Assembly (NCBI RefSeq): GCF_024703895.1
Contig: NZ_CP087968.1
Span: 4,216,001-4,280,000, forward strand
Length of the DNA stretch: 64,000 nt
DNA from: Nocardioides sp. B-3
Lineage (GTDB): Bacteria; Actinomycetota; Actinomycetes; Propionibacteriales; Nocardioidaceae
Reading direction: 5' to 3'
Below the pieces are notes generated by a model, which ran no database searches, was not told the origin of the DNA, and was given only the letters and a program-made list of their open reading frames with translations. The translations under genes were made by a program, and so were the position numbers. The number at the start of each line of letters is the position of its first letter. The first letter of the stretch is position 1. Shown here in pieces: positions 44,395 to 55,497 of the stretch.

Positions 44395-45149
44395 CTTCAT
44401 GACGTGGGTGAAGATCGGGGGTTCGCCGCCGCCGTGGCAGGCCACGGTGGCGCCGGAGACGTAGGACGCGAGGTCCGAGCCGAGGAAGAGCGCCGGGCTG
44501 CCGACCTCGTCCGGTCGCGCCATCCGGCCGAGCGGGATGGTGCGCTCGATCGCGGCGACGGACTCGTCGTCGCCGTAGTGCTCGCCGGTGAGCTCGGTCC
44601 GGCACAGGCCGACGTTGATCGCGTTGACGCGCACCTTGGGCGCCCACTCCATCGCGAGGGAGGTGGTGAGCGAGTCGAGGCCGGCCTTCGCGGCGCCGTA
44701 CACCGCGGTGCCGGGCGACGGGCGCAGGGCGCTGATGGAGGAGATGTTGACGATCGCGCCGCCGTGCTCCCGGGCCCTGCATGACGGCGTTGGCCGCCTG
44801 CATGGCCACGAGCGGACCCGTGAGGTTGAGGCCGAGGATCTTGTCGTGGAAGCGCGGGGACGCGTCCGCGGCCGGGGCGCACGGCGCACCGCCGGCGTTG
44901 TTCACGAGGACGTCGAGTCGCCCGTGCTCGGCGACCACGGCGTCGACGGTCGAGTGGACCGACTCGGGATCGCGCACGTCGCACTGCAGGTGGGACGTCC
45001 CGGGCTCGAGCACCTCCACCGCGGAGCGGGGCGACCGTCACGACGTGCGCGCCGGCTGCGACGTAGGCGCGGGTGATGCCGAGCCCGATGCCCCGTGAGC
45101 CACCGGTGACGAGCACGACGCGACCGGAGAGGTCGATCGACACAGACAT
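44383..45149 (-). CDS. SDR oxidoreductase of the steroid C/D-ring cluster (Rv3549c-like)
   Basis: This short-chain dehydrogenase of about 255 residues has the cofactor motif VVLVTGGSRGIGLGIT, CDVRDPESVHS, LDVLVNNAGGAPC, the catalytic INISS-type serine (VNISSISALRPS) and Y-x3-K (VYGAAKAG). Frames break near 45032 and 44775. It is the first gene leftward of the operator region at 45187-45223 and faces echA20, as Rv3549c does. The last codons (KSAG, stop) lie inside a dispersed repeat. Confidence 0.82.
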
Positions 45150-45186
45150 GGGAGTCCTTCCAGGACGAGATCCGCGGAGCGCTTGA

Positions 45187-45223
45187 ACCAAGCAAGTGCT
45201 AGGCTACCAAGCAAATGCTTGGT
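45187..45223. promoter_or_regulatory. Tandem KstR2-like operators, SDR/echA20 divergent promoter
   Basis: Site 1 (45187-45204, ACCAAGCA-AG-TGCTAGGC) and site 2 (45206-45223, ACCAAGCA-AA-TGCTTGGT, perfect arms) lie in tandem in the 95-base gap between divergent genes. They share the arms of the 53.01 kb site and resemble the published KstR2 box. Confidence 0.75.
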
Positions 45224-45244
45224 TTGTAACCCGGAAGGCTCCTC

Positions 45245-45988
45245 ATGGGCATCTCGTCACACCTCAGCACCGACGGCATCCACGTCATCACCGTCGACTG
45301 TCCCCCGGTCAATGCGCTCACCGTGCAGGGCTGGTTCGAGCTCGCCGATTCACTCGACGAGGCAAGCGCAGATCCCGCGACGAAGGTGGTGATCCTGCGA
45401 GCCGAAGGCCGGGGCTGGAACGCCGGCGTCGACATCAAGGAGATGCAGAACACCGAGGGCTTCGACGCCCTGATCGGCGCCAACAAGGGCTGCTTCGCCG
45501 CGTTCAAGGCGGTCTACGAGTGCTCGGTGCCCGTGATCGCCGCGGTGCACGGCTTCTGCCTCGGCGGCGGCGTCGGCCCGGTCGGCAACGCGGACATCGT
45601 GGTCGCCAGCGACGACGCCTACTTCGGCGTGCCGGAGGTCAAGCAGGGCGCGCTCGGCGCGGCCACGCACCTCGCGCGCCCGGGTCCCCCAGCACCTGAT
45701 GCGCACGCTCTACTTCACGGCCCGCACGATCAAGGCCAGCGACCCGGTGCAGCACGGCTCGGTCTACGAGGTGGTCCCCCGCGACCGGCTCGACGACGCA
45801 GCTCTCGCGCTCGCGGCCGACATTGCCGACAAGGACACCCGCGTCATCCGGGCCGCCAAGGAGGCGCTCAACGGGATCGACCCGATCGACGTCAACAAGA
45901 GCTATCGCTTCGAGCAGGGCTTCACGATGGAGCTGAACCTGATGGGCGTGAGCGACGAACTGCGAGACCGGTTCGTAGGGGGCAAGGC

Positions 45989-45992
<4 letters not shown>
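45245..45992 (+). CDS. echA20: EchA20-type enoyl-CoA hydratase/hydrolase
   Basis: This crotonase-fold protein has the oxyanion-hole segments GRGWNAGVDIKEMQ and VHGFCLGGGVGPVGNADIVVASDDAYFGVPE. In mycobacteria EchA20 hydrolytically opens the ketone-bearing ring during degradation of the C/D-ring intermediate, and it is encoded directly before ipdAB, as here. The frame breaks near 45682. The C-terminus reads DELRDRFVGGKA. Its stop overlaps the ipdA ATG (ATGA), so echA20-ipdA-ipdB-ipdC form one coupled operon under the KstR2-like sites upstream. Confidence 0.88.
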
Positions 45993-46854
<862 letters not shown>

Positions 46855-46858
<4 letters not shown>

Positions 46859-47621
46859 CGTTCACGCGTGCAGAGGTCTGCGCGGCCGCGGTGGCCGACG
46901 CGTTCAAGGACGACGGCGAGGTCTTCGGCTCCCCCATGGGCATCATGCCGATGCTCGGTGTGCGGCTGGCCAAGCTGACCTCCAACCCCGACCTCGGTGA
47001 TCTCCGACGGCGAGTCGCTCTTCCTCGCCGGCGTCCCGCCACTGTTCGCCAAGGCAGACGTCGTCGAGGGCTGGATCCCGTTCCGCCGCGTCTTCGACGT
47101 GGTCGCCCACGGCAAGCGGCACGTGATGATGGGCGCCACCCAGATCGACCGGCACGGCAACCAGAACATCTCCGCGATCGGCGACTTCGCCCAGCCGAAG
47201 CGCCAGCTGCTCGGCAGCCGCGGCGCCCCCGGCAACACCGTGAACAACCGCACGTCCTACTGGGTGCCCAAGCACTCACCGCGGGTCTTCGTCGAGCACG
47301 TCGACGTCGTCACCGGTGTCGGGCCCAAGCGGGCTCGCGAGGCCGGCGCCGCGGCGTACAACGACATCCACCGGATCGTCACCAACCTCGGCGTCTTCGA
47401 CGTCGGCGGGCCCGATGACACGGTGCGACTGCTGTCCGTCCACCCCGGCGTGAGCGTCGAGGGAGATCCGGGCAGCGAGCGGCTTCGAGGTCGCTGTGTT
47501 GGATTCAGGGGCGGGCGACGGCGAGGTCGCGACCACCCGCGAGCCCTCCCCCGGCGAGCTCATGCTGATCCGCGAGATGCTCGACCCGCGCGGCCTCCGC
47601 GACAAGGAGGTGCCCGCGTGA
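46855..47621 (+). CDS. ipdB: IpdB, CoA-transferase-like subunit B
   Basis: This is the beta subunit of the IpdAB ring-opening hydrolase. After TRAEVCAAAVADAFKDDGEV the frame breaks near 46998 (an extra G) and resumes at VISDGESLFLAGVPPLF. The body reads HVMMGATQIDRHGNQNISAIGDF, and a second break near 47468 leads to the end LMLIREMLDPRGLRDKEVPA. The length is about 255 codons. Its stop overlaps the ipdC GTG (GTGA). Confidence 0.9.
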
Positions 47622-48685
47622 TCGCGCAGGTGCTGAAGACCCCGCTCACCGAGCTCACCGGCGTGCGTCACCCGGTCGTGCAGACCGGCATGGGCTGGGT
47701 CGCCGGACCCCGGCTCGTCAGCGGCACCGCCAACGCCGGCGGTCTCGGCATCCTCGCCAGCGCGACCATGACGATCGCCCAGCTCGAGGCCGCGATCATC
47801 GAGGTCAAGGGCCGCACGGACGCGCCGTTCGGCGTCAACCTGCGCGCCGACGCAGCCGATGCTCCGGCCCGTTGCGACCTGCTCATCTCGTACGGCGTGA
47901 AGGTGGCCAGCTTCGCGCTGGCCCCCAAGCCCGGGCTGATCGCAAAGCTCAAGGAGCATGACATCGTCGTCATCCCGAGCGTCGGGCTGCCCAAGCACGC
48001 GGTCAAGGTCGCGAGCTGGGGCGCCGACGCGGTGATGATCCGGGGCGGCGAGGGCGGCGGCCACACCGGCAGCGTGCCCACGTCCCTGCTGCTGCCGACC
48101 GTGCTCGACGCCGTGGACATCCCGGTGATCGCGGCGGGCGGCTACTACGACGGTCGCGGGCTCGCTGCTGCACTGGCGTACAGCGCCGCCGGCATCGGGA
48201 TGGGCACGCGGTTCCTGCTCACGGCGGACAGCGCCGTACCCGAGGCAGTGAAGCGCCTCTATCTCGAGCACGACCTCAACGGCACCGTCGTGACCGACAA
48301 GGTCGACGGCATGCCGCACCGGATGCTGCGGACGGCGCTGGTCGAGGAGATTGAGGAGTCGTCGCGACTCAAGCGGCTAACCCCGACGTTCAGGCGCACG
48401 CTGGAGTTCAAGCGCGACTCCGGGATGTCGTGGCGCGAGCTCGCCGTCGACGGCCGCGCGATGCGCAAGGCACAGGGCCGATCACTGGCACAGATGACGC
48501 TGGCCGCCAACACCCCGACGATGCTGAAGGCCGGACTGGTCGACGGCGACACCGGCGCGGGCGTGCTCGCGGCCGGTCAGGTCGTGGGTGTGCTGGACGA
48601 CCTGCCGACCTGCGAGGAGCTCATCGAGAGGATCGTCCTCGGTGCCGCGGCTGCACTGAGGTCTGCCGGGTCCGCGCTGGTGTGA
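47618..48685 (+). CDS. ipdC: IpdC, flavin-dependent oxidoreductase of steroid C/D-ring degradation
   Basis: This is an intact 355-residue protein of the nitronate monooxygenase/2-nitropropane dioxygenase fold: HPVVQTGMGWVAGPRLVSGTANAGGLGILASATMT, the flavin-binding AVMIRGGEGGGHTGS and VIAAGGYYDGRGLAAALAYSAAGIGMGTRFLL. In the KstR2 regulon IpdC is an NADPH-linked double-bond reductase acting on the ring-D-opened CoA thioester. It terminates the echA20-ipdABC operon; 41 non-coding bases follow. Confidence 0.9.
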   Translation: MIAQVLKTPLTELTGVRHPVVQTGMGWVAGPRLVSGTANAGGLGILASATMTIAQLEAAIIEVKGRTDAPFGVNLRADAADAPARCDLLISYGVKVASFALAPKPGLIAKLKEHDIVVIPSVGLPKHAVKVASWGADAVMIRGGEGGGHTGSVPTSLLLPTVLDAVDIPVIAAGGYYDGRGLAAALAYSAAGIGMGTRFLLTADSAVPEAVKRLYLEHDLNGTVVTDKVDGMPHRMLRTALVEEIEESSRLKRLTPTFRRTLEFKRDSGMSWRELAVDGRAMRKAQGRSLAQMTLAANTPTMLKAGLVDGDTGAGVLAAGQVVGVLDDLPTCEELIERIVLGAAAALRSAGSALV

Positions 48686-48726
48686 GCCGGCCATAACCTC
48701 GGAGCCGGGTCGAGCGTTGCTCACCC

Positions 48727-50465
48727 ATGCGCTCGATCATCGGCATCCTTGCCCTTCTCGTCCTGACGATCTGGCCCTCGAGCGCGGCGTTCGCCCATGA
48801 GGAGCGCGAGTCACAGTTCCCTCCCGGCCACGGCAGCGTGCCCGTGCATCGCACGGTCAAGCAGGCCGCCGACGTCATCGTCGTGTGCAAGGGCGACTCC
48901 GATGAGCGCATCGCGAAGATCGGCAAGGCGAAGGTCCGCCGCTTCAACGAGCGCCTGCTGAAGCAGTGCGACCACCGCAATCTCCGGGCGGCCGTCGATG
49001 CCGTGAAGGTCGAGAGGACCAACATCTACGTGCTGCCGGGGCGCTACCGCGAGCGCCCGTCCCGGAACGCGGCGTGCACCGAGGGCTACGACGGCGGCGT
49101 CGTCGAGTACGACCTGATCGTGTCCTGCGGCGAGGTCGTCAACCTCGTCACCATCGCCGGTGACGATCCCGAGGATCCCGACATCGTCTGCGACAACCAG
49201 CTCTGCAACCTGCAGATCACCGGCACCGGCACGAAGCCCTCGGCGGTCCGGTTCACGGGTGGCTTCAACGCGCAGGGCGACTGGGTCAAGCACAACGGCA
49301 TCAAGGCCGACCGGGCCGACGGGTTCTACCTCGCCAACATGACCGTGGACCTGTTCCGGGAGAACGCCGTCTACGTGCACGAGACCGACGGCTACGTCCT
49401 CGATCGCCCGGTGACGAAGAACAACGACCTCTACGGCGTGCTCACGTTCGCCTCCGACCACGGACTGATCCAGCGCTGCGACGCCAGCCACAACGGCGAC
49501 TCGGGGATCTACCCGGGCTCGGCGGCCGACGTCAACGCGCAGAGCAAGGACACCGGTCCGCTGACCCGTTGGGCCGTGGAGGTGCGCAACTGCAACATGC
49601 ACCACAACACGCTCGGGTTCTCGGGTACGGCGGGCAACTCGGTCTACGTCCACGACAACCGGATCCACCACAACGGCATCGGCTATGTCGTGGAGTCGAT
49701 CCCGGCTGGTCACCCCGGCATGCCCCAGGGACCACGGCTGGTTCACCGGCAACGAGATCTACTCCAACAACGTCAACTACTACGGCAACGTCCGTGGCGA
49801 CGACGCTCCCTGTCACGCGGACAAGCCCGTGGATCGTGGTCACCAGCGCGGCGTGGTCTGCCCGGCCTTCGGCCTGCCGGTCGGCACCGGCGGGATGATG
49901 ATCGGCAACCACAACTTCGTCAGCGGCAACCACTACTACGACAACTGGCGCTCAGGCGTGATGCTCTACTGGGTCCCGCCGGCGGCGCCATGGCGACTAC
50001 GACCCGGCGCACCAGACCGACAACTCCAACTTCAATGCCTTCACCAAGAACGAGATGGGCTACAGCCCCGACGGCCGCGTGCTGCCCAACGGCCTCGACT
50101 TCTGGTGGGACGACGCGGGCATCGGCAACTGCTGGCAGGACAACCTCGCCGCGCAAGGGAAGGCCATCACGCACAACGCCACAGCCGGCACCCTGCCCGA
50201 CTGTGGTCACGGCTCGCAGGTCCCGCTGAGCAACGTGGTCAAGACTGTGTCGCTGCTCCCGTGCGCCGAGTACGACCGCTACTCCAACCCCGAGCCGCCG
50301 CTCTGCGACTGGATCATCACGCCGCCCAAGCCCACCAAGGCCTCGATCGCCGCCGCGATGGCCCGGCCGTCTGACAGCCCGGTCGGACCGGCGCTGCTCA
50401 TCGGTGGCGTCGGCCTCGGCGTGGCGGCCGCGATCCGGTTCGCCGCTCGCCGCCGTCGCACGTGA
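48727..50465 (+). CDS. Secreted parallel beta-helix (pectate-lyase-fold) protein
   Basis: This secreted protein of about 580 residues has a signal peptide (RSIIGILALLVLTIWPSSAAFAHE) and a right-handed beta-helix shown by repeated N/G-rich coils: ENAVYVHETDGYVLDRPVTKNNDLYGVLTFASDHGLIQRCDASHNGDSGIYPGS and VHDNRIHHNGIGYVVE, then NEIYSNNVNYYGN. It ends with a membrane helix (VGPALLIGGVGLGVAAAIRF) and RRRR, so it is probably surface-anchored. It contains paired cysteines. Frames break near 49728 and 49988. The function is unknown: a lyase, hydrolase or adhesin is possible. It overlaps the next gene (GTGA). Confidence 0.78.
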
Positions 50466-50999
50466 GGCGCCTGCTCGGCGTCGGCTTGCTCCTGCTCACG
50501 CTGGTCGCGGTGTACGCCGCCCTGCCGCTCGCGGTCAGGGTCCAGACACCTGTCGAGCCCGAGCTGCCGATCGACGCCGGACTCGACGTGCCGCAGTTCG
50601 GCAGCTCGGGGACGCGCTTCTTGCACTACGTGCACCACAAGACCATCGCGATGACCGTCCCCGTGCACAACTCCTCGCTCTTCTCGATCACCATCACGGC
50701 CGCCTCCATCGGTGCGAACAAGTACTCACTCCTCGAGCCGACCGAAGTGTCCGGCCTGCCGCTCCGCCTCGGACCCTCGCAGGACGGGGAGATCACCGTC
50801 GGACTGCGGTTCGGCAACTGCCGCTACTACCACGAGCGGGCCATCACCTCACTGGCCGGCGTCACGCTCGAGGGTGACTCCCCGGGGACGGGACTTCGAC
50901 CGGTTCGTCGCCTTCGACGAGCCGTTGGCAGTGCACGGCCGGGTGATCACGGGCTGCCCGGACCGCACCTTGGTGCGTGGGGATGACGTCCGCGAGTAG
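50462..50999 (+). CDS. Hypothetical exported/membrane-anchored protein
   Basis: The product of about 178 residues starts with a hydrophobic anchor (RLLGVGLLLLTLVAVYAALPLAV) and continues as a beta-rich domain (FLHYVHHKTIAMTVPVHNSSLFSITITAASIG) with two cysteines (GNCRYYHERA, TGCPDRTL). The frame breaks near 50888. It is coupled by GTGA overlap to the beta-helix gene, which suggests the two act together at the cell surface. I do not recognise the family. Confidence 0.62.
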
Positions 51000-52149
51000 C
51001 TACAGGCGTTCGATGATCGTGACGTTGGCTCGGCCGCCGCCCTCGCACATCGTCTGCAGGCCGTAACGCCCACCGGTGCGCTCGAGCTCGTTGAGCAGGG
51101 TGGTCATCAACCGGGTGCCCGTCGCGCCGATCGGGTGACCCGGGGGGATGCCGCCGCCGTTGACGTTGACCTTCTCGTGCGGTGCGCCGGTCTCCTTCAT
51201 CCACGCGAGGACGACGGAGGCGAAGGCCTCGTTGCACTCGAAGAGGTCGATGTCGTCGATGGTCATGCCGGCCTTGGCCAACGCGTATTCGGTGGCGCGG
51301 ATCGGTCCGGTGAGCATCCAGATCGGGTCGTCGCCTCGCACCGAGAGGTGGTGGATGCGCCCCCGCGGGGTGAGCTTGTGAGCGGCGACCGCCGACTCGG
51401 AGGCGATCAGCATCGCACTGGCGGCGTCACAGATCTGCGAGGCGACGGCTGCGGTGATCCGGCCACCCGGAGCGAGCGGCTGCAGCCCCGCCATCTTCTC
51501 CAGCGATGTGTCGCGGGGGCACTCGTCGGTGGTGAAGTCGCCGACGGGCACGATCTCGTTGGCGAAGCGACCCTCGGCGATGGCGGTGCGTGCCCGCGTG
51601 TGCGAGGCCAGCGCGAAGGCCTCCATCTCCTCGCGGCTGATGTCCCACTTCTCGGCGATCATCTCGGCGGAGTTGAACTGCGAGACCTCGACATCGCCGT
51701 ACCGCGCGGCCCAACCCGGCGACTGGGCGAACGGCGTGGTGAAACCGTACTGGTCAGCCACCAGCATCGCTGCCGAGATCGGAATCGACGACATGTTCTG
51801 CAGGCCGCCCGCGACGACGAAGTCCCGGGTCCCCGACATCACCCCCCGGGCGGCGAAGTGCACGGCCTGCTGGGACGAACCGCACTGGCGGTCGATGGTC
51901 ACCCCGGGCACGTGGTCCGGGAGTCCGGCCACCAGCCGGGGCGGTGCGAGCGACGTCGCCGGCCTGCGAACCGATGGTGTCGCAGCAGCCCATGATCACG
52001 TCGTCGATGAGCCCCGGGTCGACGCCCGCGCGGGTAACGAGCGCGCTGATCGCGTGCGCGCCCAGATCGGCGGAGTGCATGGCAGCGAGTGACCCGCCGC
52101 GCTTGCCGACCGGGGTGCGGACGGCGTCGATGATGTAGGCCTCGGGCAT
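51000..52149 (-). CDS. fadA6: Acetyl-CoA acyltransferase FadA6
   Basis: This thiolase of about 383 codons starts with AYIIDAVRTPVGKRGGSL. The nucleophilic cysteine is in TIDRQCGSSQQAV, and the C-terminal active-site elements are NEAFASVVLAWM, GHPIGATGTRLM and LQTMCEGGGRANV. The position beside an SDR gene and fadD3 matches FadA6 of the KstR2 regulon, which thiolyses the ring-degradation CoA ester. The frame breaks near 51940. AGGAG stands eight bases before ATG 52149. It abuts the end of the beta-helix gene pair. Confidence 0.88.
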
Positions 52150-52163
52150 GTGGTGCTCCTTCT

Positions 52164-52968
52164 TCATGCGTGTTGGCTGCTCACGGAGACGGTCTCGCCC
52201 GTCATGTAGGACGCGTAGTCGCTGGCCGGGAAGACCATCACGTTGGCGATCTCCCACGGCTCGGCGGCGCGACCGAAGGCCTCGCGGCCCTTGAGCTCGG
52301 CGAGCAGCTCGTCGCTGGTGACCTTGGCGAGGAACGGGTGCATCGCCGGGCTGGGCGAGACCGCGTTGACCCGGATGCCATGGGGGGCGAGGTCGAGGGC
52401 GGAACAGCGCGTCAGCGCCATCACGCCGGCCTTGGCCGCGGCGTAGTGCGCCTGCCCTTCCCGGGCGCGCCACCCGATGACCGAGGCGTTGTTCACGATC
52501 ACGCCGCCCCTGCCGGCATCACGCATCCGGGTGCCGGCAGCGCGCACGCAGCGGAAGGTGCCGGTCAGGGTGATGTCGATGACGCGTAGCCACTCCTCGT
52601 CGGTCATGTCGAGGATGTCGGCGGTGCCGCCGAGGCCGGCATTGTTGATCATCACGTCGACGCCACCCGTGTCGTCGGCCGTGGTCGAGGAGTGCTCCGA
52701 CCTGTGCCTCGACGGTGACGTCGCAGGCCACCGACCGGACGCGGTCGCTTCCGAACTCGTCGGCGAGCGCCCGGTGGGCCTCGCTCAGGCGGCGCTCGTG
52801 GGTGTCGCCGATGACCACCGCTCGCGCCCCCTCCTCGAGGACGCGTCGTGCGACGGCCGCGCCGATGCCGGCGCCCGCCGCCGCGGTGACGACGACAACC
52901 TTCTCGTCGAGGAGGCCGTGGCCGGGAACGTAGGCCGGCGTGGGCTGCTCGGCTCGGGTGATGCTCAC
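52164..52968 (-). CDS. SDR oxidoreductase of the steroid cluster (Rv3559c-like)
   Basis: This SDR of about 267 codons has the cofactor motif VVVVTAAAGAGIGAAVARRV, CDVTVEAQV, MINNAGLGG, the triad serine NNASVIGWRA and HYAAAKAGVM. The frame breaks near 52676. It is the first gene leftward of the 53.01 kb operator and is followed after 14 bases by fadA6, as Rv3559c is near fadA6 in mycobacteria. It is expected to act on a hydroxy- or keto-acyl-CoA intermediate; the exact step is not known from sequence. Confidence 0.82.
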
Positions 52969-53010
52969 TGGGATGCCTCTTCCGCTCGCGTGGATCGTCG
53001 ACCTAGAGTA

Positions 53011-53036
53011 ACCTACCAAGCACTTGCTTGGTAGGT
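53011..53036. promoter_or_regulatory. KstR2-like operator, SDR/fadD3 divergent promoter
   Basis: A 12-base perfect inverted repeat (ACCTACCAAGCA and TGCTTGGTAGGT, two-base centre) lies between divergent genes, 15 bases from the fadD3 ATG. It includes ACCAAGCACTTGCT, an exact fit to the mycobacterial KstR2 consensus AnCAAGnnCTTGnT. Confidence 0.85.
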
Positions 53037-53050
53037 AGACTGGAGAGACC

Positions 53051-54632
53051 ATGACCGACCCCCGCCCGACGACGCTCCCGCAGGCGCTGCTGCGCGCAGC
53101 CGAGCGCCACGGTGACCGACCGGCGGTCGTCGACGGTGTCCGGTCGCGGTCGTGGGCGGGGCTGCGCGATGACGTACGGCGCACCGCGGCGGCGTACGTC
53201 CGACTCGGTCTGGCACCGGGCGACCGGGTGGCGATCTGGGCCCCCAACAGCCCGGGAGTGGGTGGTCGCGGCTCTCGCCGTGAGTCACGCCGGAGGCGCG
53301 CTCGTCCCGGTCAACACCCGCTACAAGGGTCACGAGGTCGTGGACCTGCTGCGCCGGACCGGGGCGACCCTCGCGGTCGTGGCCGACGGTTTCTGGGCCG
53401 TTCCCAGCTCGATGAGCTGACCTCGGCCGCGGGTGATGCCGGAGTGCCCGACCTGCGGGTCGTCGTCCGGATCGGTCCCGGAGCTGCGGCCGAGGCTGTG
53501 GTCGCCTTCGACGACCTCGCGAACCTCGCCGACGACTCCTCCCTTGTCGAGGCGGACCGGCGAGCCGCCGACATCGGTGCCGACGACGTCGCCGACATCC
53601 TCTTCACGTCCGGCACCACCGGCCGCTCCAAGGGCGTGGTCTCCGCGCACCGGCAGACCGTGTCAGCCGCCCGCCTGTGGGGCGAGACCTGCGGCGTGAC
53701 CGCGGAGGACCGCTACCCGGTGGTCAACCCGTTCTTCCACTCGTTCGGCTACAAGGCCGGGATCGTGGTGGCCCTGCTCAGCGGCTGCAGCCTCTACCCG
53801 CAGGCCACGTTCGATGTCGACGAGACGCTGCGGCTGATCGACGAGGAGGGCATCACCGTGCTGCCCGGGGCGCCGACGATCTTCACGTCGCTGTTCGCGT
53901 CCCCCGGGCTCACCTCCATCGACCGCTCGTCGCTGCGGATCGCGGTGACGGGAGCCGCAGTGGTCCCCGTGGCGCTGGTGGAGCGCATGCAGGCCGAGCT
54001 CGGCTTCGACCACGTCCTGACCGCCTTCGGCATGACCGAGTGCGTGGTCGCCACCATGTGTCGCCCCGGCGATCCCGACGCGCTGGTGGCGAGCACCTGC
54101 GGCGCGCCGGTGCCGGGTGTCGAGGTGCGGATCGTCGACCCGGAGACCGGCAACGTCGTGCCGGCGGGCGACGAGGGCGAGGTGCAGTTCCGCGGCGACC
54201 CGGGTGATGGTGGGCTACCTCGACGACGAGGAGGCGACCGCGCAGGCGATCGACCGGGACGGCTGGCTGCACACGGGCGACGTGGGCAAGGTGGACGAGC
54301 AGGACCACCTGACGGTCACCGACCGGCTCAAGGACATGTACATCTCCGGCGGCTTCAACGTCTATCCCGCCGAGGTCGAGCAGGCGCTCGCGCGGCTCGA
54401 CGGCGTGGTCGAGTCGGCCGTCGTCGGCATGCCTGACGAGAGGATGGGCGAGGTCGGCCGGGCCTTCGTCGTACGAACCACCGAGGACGCCCTGTCCGTC
54501 GCAGACGTCACGGACTTCCTGCGCGAGCGGGTCGCAAACTTCAAGATGCCACGCGACGTGGTGTTCATCGATCAGCTGCCGCGCAACGCGGCAGGCAAGG
54601 TGCTGAAGGACGAGCTGAGGAGCAAGCCATGA
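53051..54632 (+). CDS. fadD3: FadD3, HIP-CoA synthetase
   Basis: This ANL-superfamily acyl-CoA synthetase of about 527 codons has the adenylation motif ILFTSGTTGRSKGVVSAHRQ, A5 region AFGMTECV, hinge DRLKDMYISGGFNVYPAEVEQ and the terminal catalytic lysine PRNAAGKVLKDEL. In the KstR2 regulon FadD3 activates the steroid remnant HIP to start C/D-ring degradation, and its gene faces the fadA6-side SDR across the operator, as here. Frames break near 53263, 53403 and 54205 (an extra C in ACCGGG). It overlaps echA (ATGA). Confidence 0.88.
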
Positions 54633-55497
54633 GCAACGAACCAGTCGTCACCTACGAGGTGACCGGAGCCGTGGCGCGGATCAGGCTGAACCGCCCGGAA
54701 TACCGCAACGCGCAGAACTCGGCGATGACCTATGCGCTGGACGAGGCCTTCCAGAAGGCGACCGACGACGACACCGTCGCGGTGATCGTGCTGTCGGGCA
54801 ACGGCGACCACTTCTCGGCAGGGCACGACATCGGTACGCCCGGGCGCGACGTCGACGTCGAGTTCGAGCGGAAGGCCGTCATCCACTGGACGCACGTCGG
54901 CAAGGAGGGTGGCGACCTGCGCTACGCCCGCGAGGCCGAGGTCTACATGGGGATGTGCCGCCGCTGGCGCGAGGTGCCCAAGCCGGTGATCGCGATGGTG
55001 CACGGGGCGTGCATCGCGGGCGGGCTGATGCTCGCCCTGGACCTGTGACTTCATCGTCGCCTCCGACGACGCGTTCTTCTCCGACCCAGTGGTCCGGATG
55101 GGCATCCCGGGCGTGGAGTACTTCGCCCACCCGTGGGTGATGAACCCGCGCGCCGCGAAGGAGTTCCTCTTCACCGGCGACCGCTTCACCGCCACCCGGG
55201 CGCAGGAGCTGGGCATGGTCAACCGTGTCGTGCCTCGCGACGAGCTCGAGGCGACCGTCCTCGCGATGGCCGGGCGGATCGCCCAGATGCCGCGCTTCGG
55301 GCTGGCCCTGACCAAGAAGGCTGTCAACCGGGCCGAGGACCTGCAGGGCCTGCGTGCCGGCATGGACTCCGTCTTCGGGCTGCACCACTTCGCGCACGCC
55401 CACAACGCGGGAGGTCTCCAGCGACTCGCTGGGTGGACTGGACGCGAAGGGCATGGCCGCGAAGAACAAGGCGGCACAGGACAAGGCCGGGGCCTGA
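54629..55497 (+). CDS. Enoyl-CoA hydratase/isomerase-family protein
   Basis: This crotonase-fold protein of about 289 codons has the oxyanion-hole motifs GDHFSAGHDIGTPG and VHGACIAGGLMLALDLCDFIVASDDAFFSDP. Frames break near 55045 (stop created right after LALDL) and near 55425. Position between fadD3 and fadE31 suggests hydration of the unsaturated ring-derived CoA ester; the precise substrate is not clear. It is coupled at both ends (ATGA with fadD3, TGATG with fadE31). Confidence 0.83.
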
